Of a stretch of DNA of 64,000 bases, positions 36,070-47,700 are shown piece by piece. The DNA is taken from the NCBI GenBank assembly GCA_015501075.1, contig JADNYJ010000029.1, forward strand, positions 1 through 64,000. Reading direction: 5' to 3'. Each line of letters begins with the position of its first letter. The first letter of the stretch is position 1. A program made the translations under genes and the position numbers. A model generated the notes under the pieces. It was given only the letters and a program-made list of their open reading frames with translations, had not been told where the DNA came from and did not search any database. Origin of the DNA: Gymnopilus junonius. Its lineage: Eukaryota > Basidiomycota > Agaricomycetes > Agaricales > Galerinaceae.

Positions 36070-38805
36070 GGTCTGCTAAGAATAACAGCTAAATAGGAGA
36101 ATTGAACCGAACCAACTTTATTCCCGCCAATGGACAAAGAACCCGGTGGAGGCGCATCAATCCCCCGGAAGAGTTAAGGGTGTGAAATCTTGGCGAGATA
36201 AAAAAAGTTGCACAGCATACACTCAGAAAGTCTAATCAGTTGGTAACAGAAAATAATATGGACTGCGAACCTATCCTAAGCGTTATGTTTGATAAGACGT
36301 CGAGTACAAGCCTGCATACTTAGTCTGGAAGGGATTTGACGAAAGGTTAGACGTAAGGATGTTACATTGAATCGGTTTTAGCAACACTTTCCAATTGAAC
36401 GAAATTTCAAGATGCGCTGAATGCGGATAAAATCGTCCACGAACATAATTTTAGATAGATCAATGAGGAGTACAGCAAAAGCACAACCAATCGGAACAGG
36501 GTATCGGAACACTGATGACAGCCGGAATAGGAAAGGGAATCCTTGCTGTGTAGTCAGTGGAAGACGCAAGCGAAGTTAGTCGGCCCACTGGCTTACATGA
36601 GTGCTCACTCCGAGCAGGTTATTTTTCCCTAGAGGCCAAGCCTTATGTAACGCCTTGCGAAGCCATTCTAGAGAAACCGATCAACGGCAATGAACTCAAT
36701 GTGGGAATGACGAACGGAAGGTCTGGAAAACGCTGGGCCTAGAAAGGGGTATCGACTAGCTATACGTTTGCCGTGTTTGCATCCCGATTCCAGACGGTCT
36801 TCTTCCATAGGTCTAGTGTTGTGGCATGTTAAAAAATCTATTTCTCGGACGCAAGTCGTTCCGAGGGCTGTAATAAATACTACAATGAATATTCTGCGTC
36901 CCCGGTGATTAGCATAATGTCCACCGAATTGGCTGAATCTGGGGATGTTTTTGACTGGTTGTCGTACGTTGCGGTAGATATCTCAGCTGGGGAACATGTA
37001 GTAAAACATAAACAATGTGTTGTCATTTAGGATTTCCCTTGCCTTTCTCTCAGCTGGCCCTTTGAGTATACCTATGTAACAGCCCGACAACGTCATCACA
37101 CAGATACTAACCAATTCCTGGCGGACTGCATGTTCAAAACTGTACGGGTAGTATAATCACTGTACAAAATCGTAAGACTAATGGAGTTGACAGTGACAGC
37201 AGCGATTTAAAATCGAGATGGCGACGATGGAGCAGTGTGGATGTGATTCATAATAACTTGGCTTAAAATGGTTAGCGGTTAGCTGATTGTCCCTGTCGTT
37301 CAGGAACGAGAACGCCATGGAACAAGTTGCATGGTGCACGTTAGACAGTCGATTCGAACCTCTTTGTCTTGGTTTGAAGTCGTGGTACCATATCCAGAGT
37401 GCGAATGTCATGCCAGAGATGATCGATGATGATGGTCATCGATTATTGGGTAAGTGGCGAGGTTCGGGAGTCAAGACCGTTGTAAACTTAGCATCAATAA
37501 CATCGCTTCACGGTATCTCCCCCGAGATGCTGCAAGACCTTCCGTTCTCCACGATGCACCTGCAAATGGGAAATATCCTAAATAAGACATCCAGTTGAGC
37601 GATGACAGAAACTTGACGTTATAAGACTCGTGATCCTGACAGAGATAAAGTTGGACAGCATACCGAGGCAGATTAGCCTCGAGGCCAAGGTGAGGTACTA
37701 GGCAGCGATGCGAGGAAGGTTTCAAGCGGACCAGGCGGCCAGAGCGTAAAGATGGCACGGGAAAGATGGAGTGGGAGGATTACCTGCCGAATGGAAATAC
37801 TCAATGGTTTCTGGTAAGGCAATTGATGTCAGGAAGTGTGTGTAAAGAAAGGAAATTTAATAGGCTCAGAAGGTAAACTAAGCGTGAGCCAATTCGGATC
37901 CAAGTCTGGGCCCGACTGTGCGCAAAGATTCGCACTGTCATTAGACAGAGAGATTAGTTCGACTTCTGGCTGTGTACCGCAGGATCGGTTATAGTTTCTC
38001 GCAGTATCAGATCGGCTCGGCGCTCACTTTCAGACAAATGCGAGAAATAGAAGCCGGGACCATATCTCATAATATGAGATGGATCATGCGCCTTGTTTCC
38101 GCCTAGCCAATGGAGATAAGACAGCTGGAATGCCAGCAAGGAACCAGACACGCCCATTGATGAAGCGGTGAAAGATGAAAGATGAGAGTCTTGTGGCTAT
38201 TATCTTTCTAGTTTGAAAATGACATGCTATACGGACCCACAGCCGCCTTACCTAGTCAACTATAGGAAGACCATAACGCAGTTCCCTGAAATATTTGATT
38301 GATCGACGGAAATCTTCCAATGATTTCGACCTTGCTATCGTATACACACGTCAAATTCAGTTATTTGTGAATGATCATGTTATGATCCTTTCTCAGACGC
38401 GAGACATTTGTCCTATTTGACACACCGAAAGATCAAGAATCATCGCGATAAGGCAAGGCTTTCAATGTATAATAATAGACTGAATTAAGCCGGTTCAGCG
38501 TCTAAAATGAAAATGCGGGAAAAATATGTTGAACAGCAAAAACGAGAGACGATTGCTCAGCAATCGAACCAAATTCGCGCGTACGTACTTTAGTTAATGT
38601 TAGCGATAGCAATAATTACCGCCGCAGAAGCCGAGCGAGTCATATTTACAGCAGTGCATATTATCGCTCACCAGGGACAAGTTATTAGAAACAGCCAAAA
38701 ACCTTGTATTAGTGATAGTGATAGTGAGTTGTCGAGCTACCTTCTCAAAATCGAGCAGAAAAGCCAAAGAAAAGTACTGTTGAGAGATTCAGGGTCTTAA
38801 GGTGG
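36070..38805. other. long interval with unassigned short frames
   Basis: Holds scattered frames of 60-105 residues: 37287-37598 (+), 37471-37758 (-) and 37954-38157 (-), the last starting MGVSGSLLAFQLSYLHWLGG. They could be exons of one or more - strand genes, but I could not link them with phase-matched introns or to a family. Confidence 0.35.
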
Positions 38806-38807
38806 TA

Positions 38808-39180
38808 CAGTCATTCACCGGCTAAAGGCACACCGAATATTAAAAATCACTTCCAAATTCTGAACTTCAACCTTTTCCCAAAAGAATTTCATAAAATTTT
38901 TTATTAAATTGGTCCGCAGGTATTTGCAAATTTTCATAGCATTTTGATGAGCAAACATGGGTGTGCCACTACCGAGAATGACCTTTTTCGGCTAAATGCG
39001 AAAAATGCACCCTTTTGGCCAGCATGCCCTTCAATGAGAGCCCGTCCGGCAGTCCTCAAATTATGGCACAAGACACAGAATATATTGGCACATATGCTAC
39101 AAAAATAATTGAGAGAAATTGTGTTGAATCGGTTGAAATAAATGCGTGTCAAAAGTGTGCCATTAGCCGGTGGATGACTG
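38808..39180. mobile_element. 373-bp MITE, Tc1/mariner-type
   Basis: Terminal inverted repeats of 27 bases begin CAGTCATTCACCGGCTAA at the left and CAGTCATCCACCGGCTAA (read inward) at the right, both continuing to GGCACAC, with two mismatches. TA dinucleotides lie directly outside at 38806-38807 and 39181-39182, as expected for Tc1/mariner insertion. The interior is AT-rich and has no transposase; it contains a partial internal copy of the terminal theme (GTGTGCCACTACCGAGAATGA near 38960). It is a non-autonomous element that would need a transposase encoded elsewhere. Confidence 0.9.
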
Positions 39181-39399
39181 TATTTTTGGTATTCTTTCTG
39201 GAAAGAGTCATCCCTAAACGTGGGTCTTCTTCTTTTCGGTAACAATCGCAAAGGTTCAAGTCAGAGCGTTGGACAAGCCAATTCCGAGTCGGGACTTACC
39301 GGACAATTTTTATTCGGAGACATTTCGGATTCTCGGCCGCCAACTTGACCGTCTCCCGTCCTCCGGGATATCACGCGATCAAACTCAATCAATTTATCA

Positions 39400-39422
39400 A
39401 AATAGAAATAGAAATAGAAATA
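39400..39422 (+). repeat. AAATAG microsatellite
   Basis: Nearly four copies of the hexamer AAATAG within an otherwise unassigned interval. Confidence 0.85.
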
Positions 39423-42400
39423 ATGTGGCGCAGGGGGTCAAAGAGTCAATCACCTTCCATTACAAGCCCAACTGTGGGTACAAAAGCAAGGAGATTAACT
39501 TGTATTTGAGGTGTCGCAGGGCACTCTATACATCAATCAAAAATTTTGTTATATCGGCAGAATGTTCTGCAAGGCGCCATCGTTCATGAGGAATATGCTA
39601 TTCCTGACCGGTAATATTATTTTGCACGCCGGAGTAGTAAAGCGGATGTTGGAAGATTAATCATTACTGATTTAGTCGTGACGGCGGTCTAGGAGAAAAA
39701 GCGATGTCGACTTTACGGAATAGCACCTGATCCTTCGTATCAGGAGATCATTCAAATCCCACTGCCAGCGCGAGTTTGTAATCTTTCGAATGAGAAATGC
39801 TGATTTCGACATTGTGCGTTGAATTGGTTTCTAATTATAAAAGGAAGGAATGATTCCTGAGGCATGAGGGAGCAGAGTTGGTACGCTTATACAGTATCCC
39901 CGTGGGGAAGGACGTTTCTTGACTTCATGTCTTTGTTGATTTGGATTGTGTCATGTACCGACTTCTGAACCGACGTTGGCAAGAGTATATCTCACTCGGT
40001 TACTATGGTCTTATAAATGCTTTGAAAATCACGAGTCAGAGCGCAAGACATTCTAGAAATTTTCGATCGACCTGCTCATGCGCTATCCAATTTAACTACT
40101 CGGGCATCGTGTTACTAACGCAGTCTCTGCGTGTGCTTGAAGGTCTTGAAATTTGAATGAAAGATCCTAGTTGTTCTCCACGGCGATAGAACTTCATTTC
40201 ACAGTTCAACAAAAAAAGAAGATCGGCTCGGAGGGCGCAGAAGGCGCATTGTATCACCATCATTCTCGTTCATCGTACTTATCGGACAGGACAGCTAAGG
40301 CGCGTTTGCAGCATGGCGCATCGCACACCCTCCCTTCTGTCTACAGAAGAAGGAAGAAAGAGAACAATAGGAGAGCTTCGTTCGGCGGTTGACTTAGTCA
40401 GGGTCCGCGAGATAAAGGCCATAGGTTTACCTATAATTATTCGACTCTCGAGCGTCGTAAAAAAAAAAAGTAACATTAAAAGCCTCCGTGCAGGCGGCAG
40501 CTGGTGAGGGTCTAGCCAATCGCCACTGGGCCCATGGGGCTGGTCTATCGACGAAAGAAATGAACCTCGTGCACCGACACTTGACCCACCTCGCACACCT
40601 TATCCAGGACAAGATCTAGGGGCTTTGCGTGGTAATCGATGTGATTTATGTGGTAACTCTCAAGTGTGGAATTTCCACGCATGACGAGATCGAGGGGAAG
40701 GAAGGAGGGGTTTAGTTCGAATTCTAAGCTTGGAGCACTGCTTGCCGATTCCTCCGTTGGATTCGAAGTACGTTTGTTCTAGACTCTAGACTGGCGCGTG
40801 CGCCAACCCGACGGGTTTGAGCAAGGTGCAGTAAGCAGGGAGGATATGGAGTTTTTAATCACCGAGATCGACTCGGAGTCGGGTCATAGATGATGGAGGT
40901 GGCGAAGCCTGAGAGTGCCCCGACCTAGCCGTGGTAAACGATTTTTGCTCGTGTGGTGTGGTGTGTACGTGTAATGTAACCTTGTGTGGGCGATGAAATG
41001 GAATGGTTCGGTATCTTGAAGATCTTGGAGATGATAAGCATTTAGTGGGTCCAGTAGTCATTTGGCTTTACGTTAACACTTGACATATGTTTACCATGTG
41101 AGGAGACTAATAGACTGCCTGGGAAAGAGGCCAGTAATCAGATCCAAGTGTGAAATGGCGCATTGACGATATGTCTAAGAGTACAGCGTTAGCAGGGCTT
41201 GGCTTTTGCTATAGTACATAGCGCCAGCCTTAACGTTTAGGACGGTGAGTTAATGTCATTTCGTGAAAACATACGACTGTACCTTATTGAAGCTAGAAGA
41301 ACGAGTAGGGTAATATCCGGTAGTTAAGAGGGAAAGAGAGTACTTTAGAAGGAAATAACTTGACTTGAATACAGAAAGGATAAGTGTAGAAGCGAGGAAT
41401 TCTACAATGACGAGAAGAGCGGAGCGGGTTTCGGAAGGGAGCTGTTTTGCTGTCCAAGTGGTTCGATGTCAATGAGGGTCTAGTTGTCGTAACGGGGTAA
41501 GAGCGCTCTTGCAGGCCTAGCTAGGGAGGTAAGAACTTGCGACTGGATGTGTCTATTTTGACAGAAGTAGGAAATCGTAAACTTAGTAAGTATTGGTTTA
41601 CTTGTTTAGAACTTGCAATAGGCAACTTGCCGATACGCTTCGCTCGCAATCTTCTCCAAAGGGAATCAAACCATCAGACAACAGATTAAATCACGATCCC
41701 CGCCGTTATTCAAGTTATTGCGCTAGGTGCGGGGATAATCATCGCTTTGTCGTGCATTTATCGTCATAATGAATCAATGGGGTTAAGAGCCAAGTTTACC
41801 TCGTCGAGTATAGAGTACAGTATTCCGGGGAATCGGGATACCCCATACTCCCTTTAGCAATTTTTTTTAGTCTTTGGGTTGATAGACTGACCCGTGAGTG
41901 ATTGCTGAAGTTGGAAAGGGTCATTTGGTATGAAATTCATGGTCATTTTTTTATGCCGCAGGCTGTGATATCATTGACAGGCGGGAGAGAGGCTTATTTC
42001 GCTATTTTAATCATACTCTACAATGTTTTCGACTTCGACTTTGAGTTAGTATTCCGGCATCAGGATAACTGATTACCTACTCAGCTCAGTTATTGGACGA
42101 CGAGGTAAAGGTAAAGAAGAGATTCGGCGGGAGGAGAGCTGCTATGCTAATGGGTGGGGGTAAAATTAACGGAGTACTCTTTCCCTTGCGGAGGGCAATT
42201 GAACGTGGCGTTCGACTTCCTTTCGAGTAAGAAGTGCATATATGAATAGCATATATAGACTGAGTATCGCCGAGAAAGTGTGCATGTACGTAGAAGAATT
42301 AGAATGCGGCCTGGATAGTCGGAGTGGCGCACTCCGACTCGTCGGGTGGGTGGGGATTTGATGATTGGACGGGGTGGGCAGGTCGGGTAGGGTCTCTGGG

Positions 42401-43796
42401 TTTTAGGGTTCTGGGAGGTTCTTGTACTCCTTGATTCGTCGATTCCTTTATTTTTGGGATTTGGAATTGGGCGGGGGGTTTAAGCTATGCTGTGCTATGA
42501 TATATGCTAAATACAAATAGATAGAGGTATGTAGACAGACACGGTTTTAGGTACACTTGAATGAATTATGAGTTCTGGATTTGGGTATCGGGGATGGGGA
42601 ATGTATTTGAGGGTACCGTTGTGAATTAATGAAGGAAAAAAAGAAGTAGGGAAAGGATGCGCCATCACCGTTATTATTCGAGAGAGAGGGAAAGAAAGAG
42701 AGATTTATCATCTCGAATCCGAATACCGATACGATACCACACACAAAGGACGCTAGACTATGTTGAGACTTATGAGCAACTGACACTTGGACTGGCATGC
42801 GAACGAACGAACGAACGAGCTGAGTGGGCTATATCAAGCTCATCAAGGTAACGGGAGGGGACACGACCCTCAAGTCCAAATCCAAACCCAAATCCAAAAC
42901 GCTCGGAGGGATTTTGATTCAAAAACTCAATCTACGACCACCTCGCATCTTGCACAAACACCTTTTTTGCATCGCCTCGTCGCAAAAGCGGGCAATAGGG
43001 CTCGAAAAGACCCGTTCAGGCAAGTCGAGAAATGACCATGATGACCCAGATTGCGCAATCGATACTCAAGGCCCGCCTCGTGGCGGGCGGGACCCCGAGA
43101 GTGGGGAGGCCCTATTTTTTTTTTTTTCCTTTTTTTGTTTTTCACTCTTGAATCTTTCCTTCTTTGGTGTGCTGTTCTTGGTTAGATTAAGACGATTGGG
43201 AGTTTGTTTTTTTCCGCTGGTCCCTTTTTGGAGTCGCAGTTCGGGCGCCTTAGAAGGGTATTTTTGGTGTGGAGTGGGTTTTTGGTGTACTAAGCTGGAG
43301 GGGGGTTAGAGAGGCTTGGGGTCGTTCGTTGGTTAAGACGTGGAGGAGAGTTGGGGGGTTTTCTGAGGTTATGCTGGAATGTGAAGAGGAACGATGGGCG
43401 ACGATCGATGGTTTGGATTCGTTTAGGAAATGCCGGGAGCGGTGAGACTGCTTCGTCAGCTGGTCAGATAACCTCCCGAGTCCCGACGCTGCGGGTTGGG
43501 TGGTTAAAGATAGCGCCAGTTCAGACTTTGGGTGTGAAAGTTTTTAGACTTAGTTTGACGCGGAAGACAAGGCGATAACGTTCAGGAATAGGTGCATCGG
43601 ATTCGGCCATTGGGGGGTCTGAGGGTTTGAATTTAAATAAGTGGCTGTAGACACGAGAAGACGTAAGGGATTCGGAAGCGGCGGGTGAACTGAGTACATG
43701 TACAAGTCAGGTCTGTTTCATTTGCTTTATTATTTTTGGGATGGGATGGGATTACCATGGAATCGATTACGGAGATGAGGTGTCAACTAGCCAGTG

Positions 43797-43813
43797 TACG
43801 TACGTACGTACGT
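43797..43813. repeat. GTAC microsatellite
   Basis: Four perfect tandem copies of the self-complementary tetramer GTAC, able to form a hairpin or cruciform. Confidence 0.85.
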
Positions 43814-44790
43814 GCAGCAGGTCAAGTAACGCCCAACGAACAGGATAGGGATTGATGGAAAAAGGCAAAAGAAAGACTGGGATTGAAGGACGGAGGGAGG
43901 GAGGAGGGAAGGAACTGCTGTGGCGTACGTTGTTGCATGCGGCTATGGTGATGGTACGTACGGATGGATTTTATGAAATGGGCTGACTGATGATGTGGTT
44001 GATAGGTCTACGATTTCGAGAAACACGCGATCTTTTTTATCGCGATGCCCACTGGATTGGCTAGGGGATGTTCAAGAAGCGCAAAAGGCGCGGTTGAGGT
44101 GCGGTGTGGGTGCTGCTGTGCCTCAGCGGCCATCCCTCCTGTCAACCTCGAAACACACAATAGAGATAGGACAAAACGGAGGCTTTTAACCGTCAGAGCC
44201 CGAAAAGGGAGAAGAGAGAGTGGTGGAGGAGGCGAGGCGTGAAAGAGAAAAGAACGCAGAGAGAAGAGCAAAAAGAGCAAGAACACGAGGCGGGCGCGAG
44301 GCAGGAGTTGGGAAGCTCTGAGACTGCAGACACGTTGCGCTCTGGCATCATCTGACGACGGTCCGATGTACATGGAGAGAGAGCAAGAGAGTGGAAACTG
44401 TGCAAAGGAAGACTGTGGAATGTTTGTGGCAAGCCCGCGGGAACTGCGGTGTTCGGGGGGCTCACACGCGGCGAGGCTGCTCTATTTGAGGCTCTTCAGT
44501 CGACAGAAAGGGCGGGGAGGCGTGGACAGACGCCGGGTTTGGACACCGCCGCCACCCGGTTTGGTTGCGCTGGTTCGGTTTGCATGCCCGAATCAACCAA
44601 CGAACACGGAGGCAAACTTGTTATTTCTTCCGTTTTAGGAATATTATATTTTATTTCAATATTTTGGGAAGCTATATGGTAAACCCGTTATGAATTGCCG
44701 GTCTGTCTTCGCCCCCCCTTCTCCTCCGGCCCTCTTTTTTCTTTTCCAACGACATCCACGAACTGACGACCGATACCTCGATTCACGACC

Positions 44791-47700
44791 ATGGACGGCT
44801 CTCCTCGCCCGGAACCACGGCCCACCGCCGACTCGACCTCTCCTACCCTCTCTATTCCATCCCCCGCCGCCGCTCAGCCCGCCTCCAACGCCAGTCTCGC
44901 CGCCCTCCTTTCCGAGGCCTATCGCGATGCCGAATCCCTCCGTCGAGAACTCGCCCAAACTCGAAAACGCGCTGAAAAATTGGAACGCATCTACCAGATC
45001 CTCCACATCGCCGACATCCCAACCTCGCCTCCATCCACAGCGAGCGCAGGCGGCGTCAATGGCGACCAGGCTGCTTTGCAGAGCCCAAAACACACGCTCC
45101 AGCTCAAAGCAGTCATTGATGAGTATGAGGACCGACTGGCCCGTGCTGAGGCTGCACGCGATGAGTCCGAGGCCAGAAAACGCGATCTGCTGGATGGCTG
45201 GGATAAGCTGGAGCAGTATCTCAGCCAGCTCGAGGTCAGCGGCAGAGACGCGCGTGTTGCGTTCCGCTCCTTTGTCATGCCAGATGGTACCACCAGCGGT
45301 GAGGGTTCGAAAGTGCCCATGAGATTCACCTCGCCGTCTCCGTTTATGGGCGCAGGAGCAGCGGCGATGATGCCCCCACCGGGCGGGGTGCTCCGCTCGT
45401 CGCACTCTTCACGGCATCACCACGCGGGAGGAGCTGGTTCTTCCTCTGCTGCGTCTTCCTCTTCACGTGTGGCGTTTCCACTGCCGCCCCATCCGAATCC
45501 GACTCCGACGTCCGTCCACCCCCCACCTGGCACTCGGAGACCGCGGACACCGAGCTTGGATAGCATGCATGGCGCTACCCAGCCGCCTTCTAAGCGTTCC
45601 CGTGCGGGCGTAGATGACTACAGAGGAAGAGAACCCCGTCCTTCCTATTCAGAGTCGGTTAGTACGCTCTTACCTTTCATCATGTCGATCACCCGCTGAC
45701 TATTATGGTCTTTCGCCTTTTTCTCATTCATTACATATCTCCTTATTTCCTGGTAAGTTACTTGCATAACCATACTAGAGTTCCGTCCAACTAACTCATC
45801 TATTCTATTCTATTCCAGCTGTCAACTTTACACAGTACGTTTCCTCGATCCAACAGCAACAAGGCCCCCTTTATTCCGATCGGCATGCTGCACAGCAGCT
45901 GCACCTCCAACAGCGCCAGGGCGTAGCTGAACCACGCATCATTGACAGGAAATACCGTTCCTCCTCTCACATCGGTGGTGGCGGACACCATCACAACCCC
46001 AACCACCCACCCCGTCCTGGTTCCCCATCCCACTCACGCTCTGGCAGCCAATCTAGCGCAAGCTCAATGGACGTGGACGAACTGCTCCTTAAAACGGCTG
46101 GCGAGGAAAATGGCGGCCCTCACACCAATGGGAACGGCCCAACGCGGGGCCATTGGGACCTCCCTCCTCCTCACCCTTCTTCAGCGGCTGCTCAACAACA
46201 ACAACAACAACAACAACAATACCTCAACTCCAGAAGACGAAACGACCGCGATCCCGAAAATCTCTCTATCACCACCACCACCACCACCACCCCGCCCTCC
46301 TCAAGCAACCCCTACCCACCACCCCAATCCCAATCTCAGCCAGCACCAGGGTACCCGACGTCGCAAGCTGCGCCTAGCAGGACCCTCAGTAATCTCGTCC
46401 AAGGCGCAGGTGGTCCTGGTGCTGCTCCGGGTGGCGGTGGCATTCAAGGACAGGCGCAGGCGCCCGGACAGAACCATGTGTATACGACTCATGTTTTCGC
46501 ACCGGTTGTTACTGGTGCACCGACGAAAAAGAGCAAGTACCCCAATACGGCTGTTGGGACTGGTGCGACGGCTGGAGTACCTGGTAGGTTTTTATCCAAG
46601 TTTTCAATTTCTTGAGGTTTTTTCTTGCTTTCTTTGGGTATTTTTTTTTTGCTTGACATTTTTTTTGGTCTGTTCGACGTTGGGGCCATTTACTCTTTTA
46701 TATCTTCTTCTTTCATTCTGGATCTTATCTTTCCTTATTTTTTTGGGCGGAAGTGAACCGTCGTTGGCTACTCGAGGACGACGATACGCATATTTCTATT
46801 TTCATCTCTGCACTTGTTACTCTTTTTCTTTTTTTCCTTTTGCTTTGTAACAAACCCCGGCCCCGACACGCCAAATAACCATTCTCACCATTTCTTACCC
46901 ACCGTCCATCCATCATCAACTTTGTCACCCAACCGACGTTTCTCTCGGACTCTGTCTACGTCGGCTGTCGGTTGTCGGTTACTCACCCCTTCTTCTTGTT
47001 CTTCCGTCTCTCTCTGATTCTTTCATGGTTCTTGACGTGGCTGGGAACGCTAAACGTGTACAACGTACAACGTTGAGCCGGTTGGTATCTTGCGTTTTGC
47101 TTTGGAGTTGAAACGTCGGAGGTGGGAGGTGGGAGGACAGCCGACTGGTGCTGGTGCCCGTCACGCCCACCTCTCGCGTCGGGGTTGGTTGGGTTGGGCT
47201 TTTGATTGCTGTCCAGCTAAGCGATTCGACCCCCGAGGCTGGTTAATACCTAATTTTCTCCTTCGCGCCGTGGTTTGGAGCCCAAGTCAGCTTTTACCAG
47301 CCATGTGTGTGACATGGGACATGGTGGCGTGATGGTTGATTGTGGTCCCATGCGCTTGCTTACCCCCGCCCGTTCTTCTTTTCTTTCCTTGGAGATTTTC
47401 CCGCCTCTGGGATGCTATTCTTTTTTTGGACACGTCTATTCCACACACCCTCCCGCCCGCCCGCGTGGTTGGTTCGGTTGGGGTTAGACGGTGGGGGTGC
47501 GTGGGATGGTGGGTTTTATTTTTATTGGGTGGGGGTGTGGGGCTTTAAGCGTTTTATGGGCCATGTTAGGAGTAACTTGAGCCTAGGAGAGCGGAGCGGA
47601 GCGGTTATTGCATTTCAGAGTTTTCGTGTTCGAAGGTCCCCCTTTTTTTTTACCTGCTGAAATTTTTTTTTATTCAATTTGGTCTGTTGTCTTTCTATTC

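Larger units (their letters stand above)
39183..44790. other. 5.6-kb gene-poor interval upstream of the zinc-finger gene
   Basis: No protein family was recognised in any frame. It contains short simple repeats (AAATAG near 39400, GAAC near 42800, GTAC near 43797) and long purine or pyrimidine tracts. Its right end is the promoter and leader of the GATA-like gene; the CG-rich 44040-44790 segment is the likely transcription-start region. It may also hold non-coding transcripts, which sequence alone cannot show. Confidence 0.4.

Noticed and set aside
37340..37365. GATTCGAACCTC, resembling a tRNA T-arm on the - strand
   Set aside because: No acceptor, D-arm or anticodon stem of proper length could be paired around it.
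43797..43813. GTAC tandem as a regulatory site such as a copper-response element
   Set aside because: GTAC cores occur in such sites, but simple tandem repetition is better explained as a microsatellite.
44656..45405. 249-residue - strand reading frame
   Set aside because: It mirrors exon 1 of the GATA-like gene in GC-rich sequence and has Gly/Arg-rich composition typical of a shadow frame.
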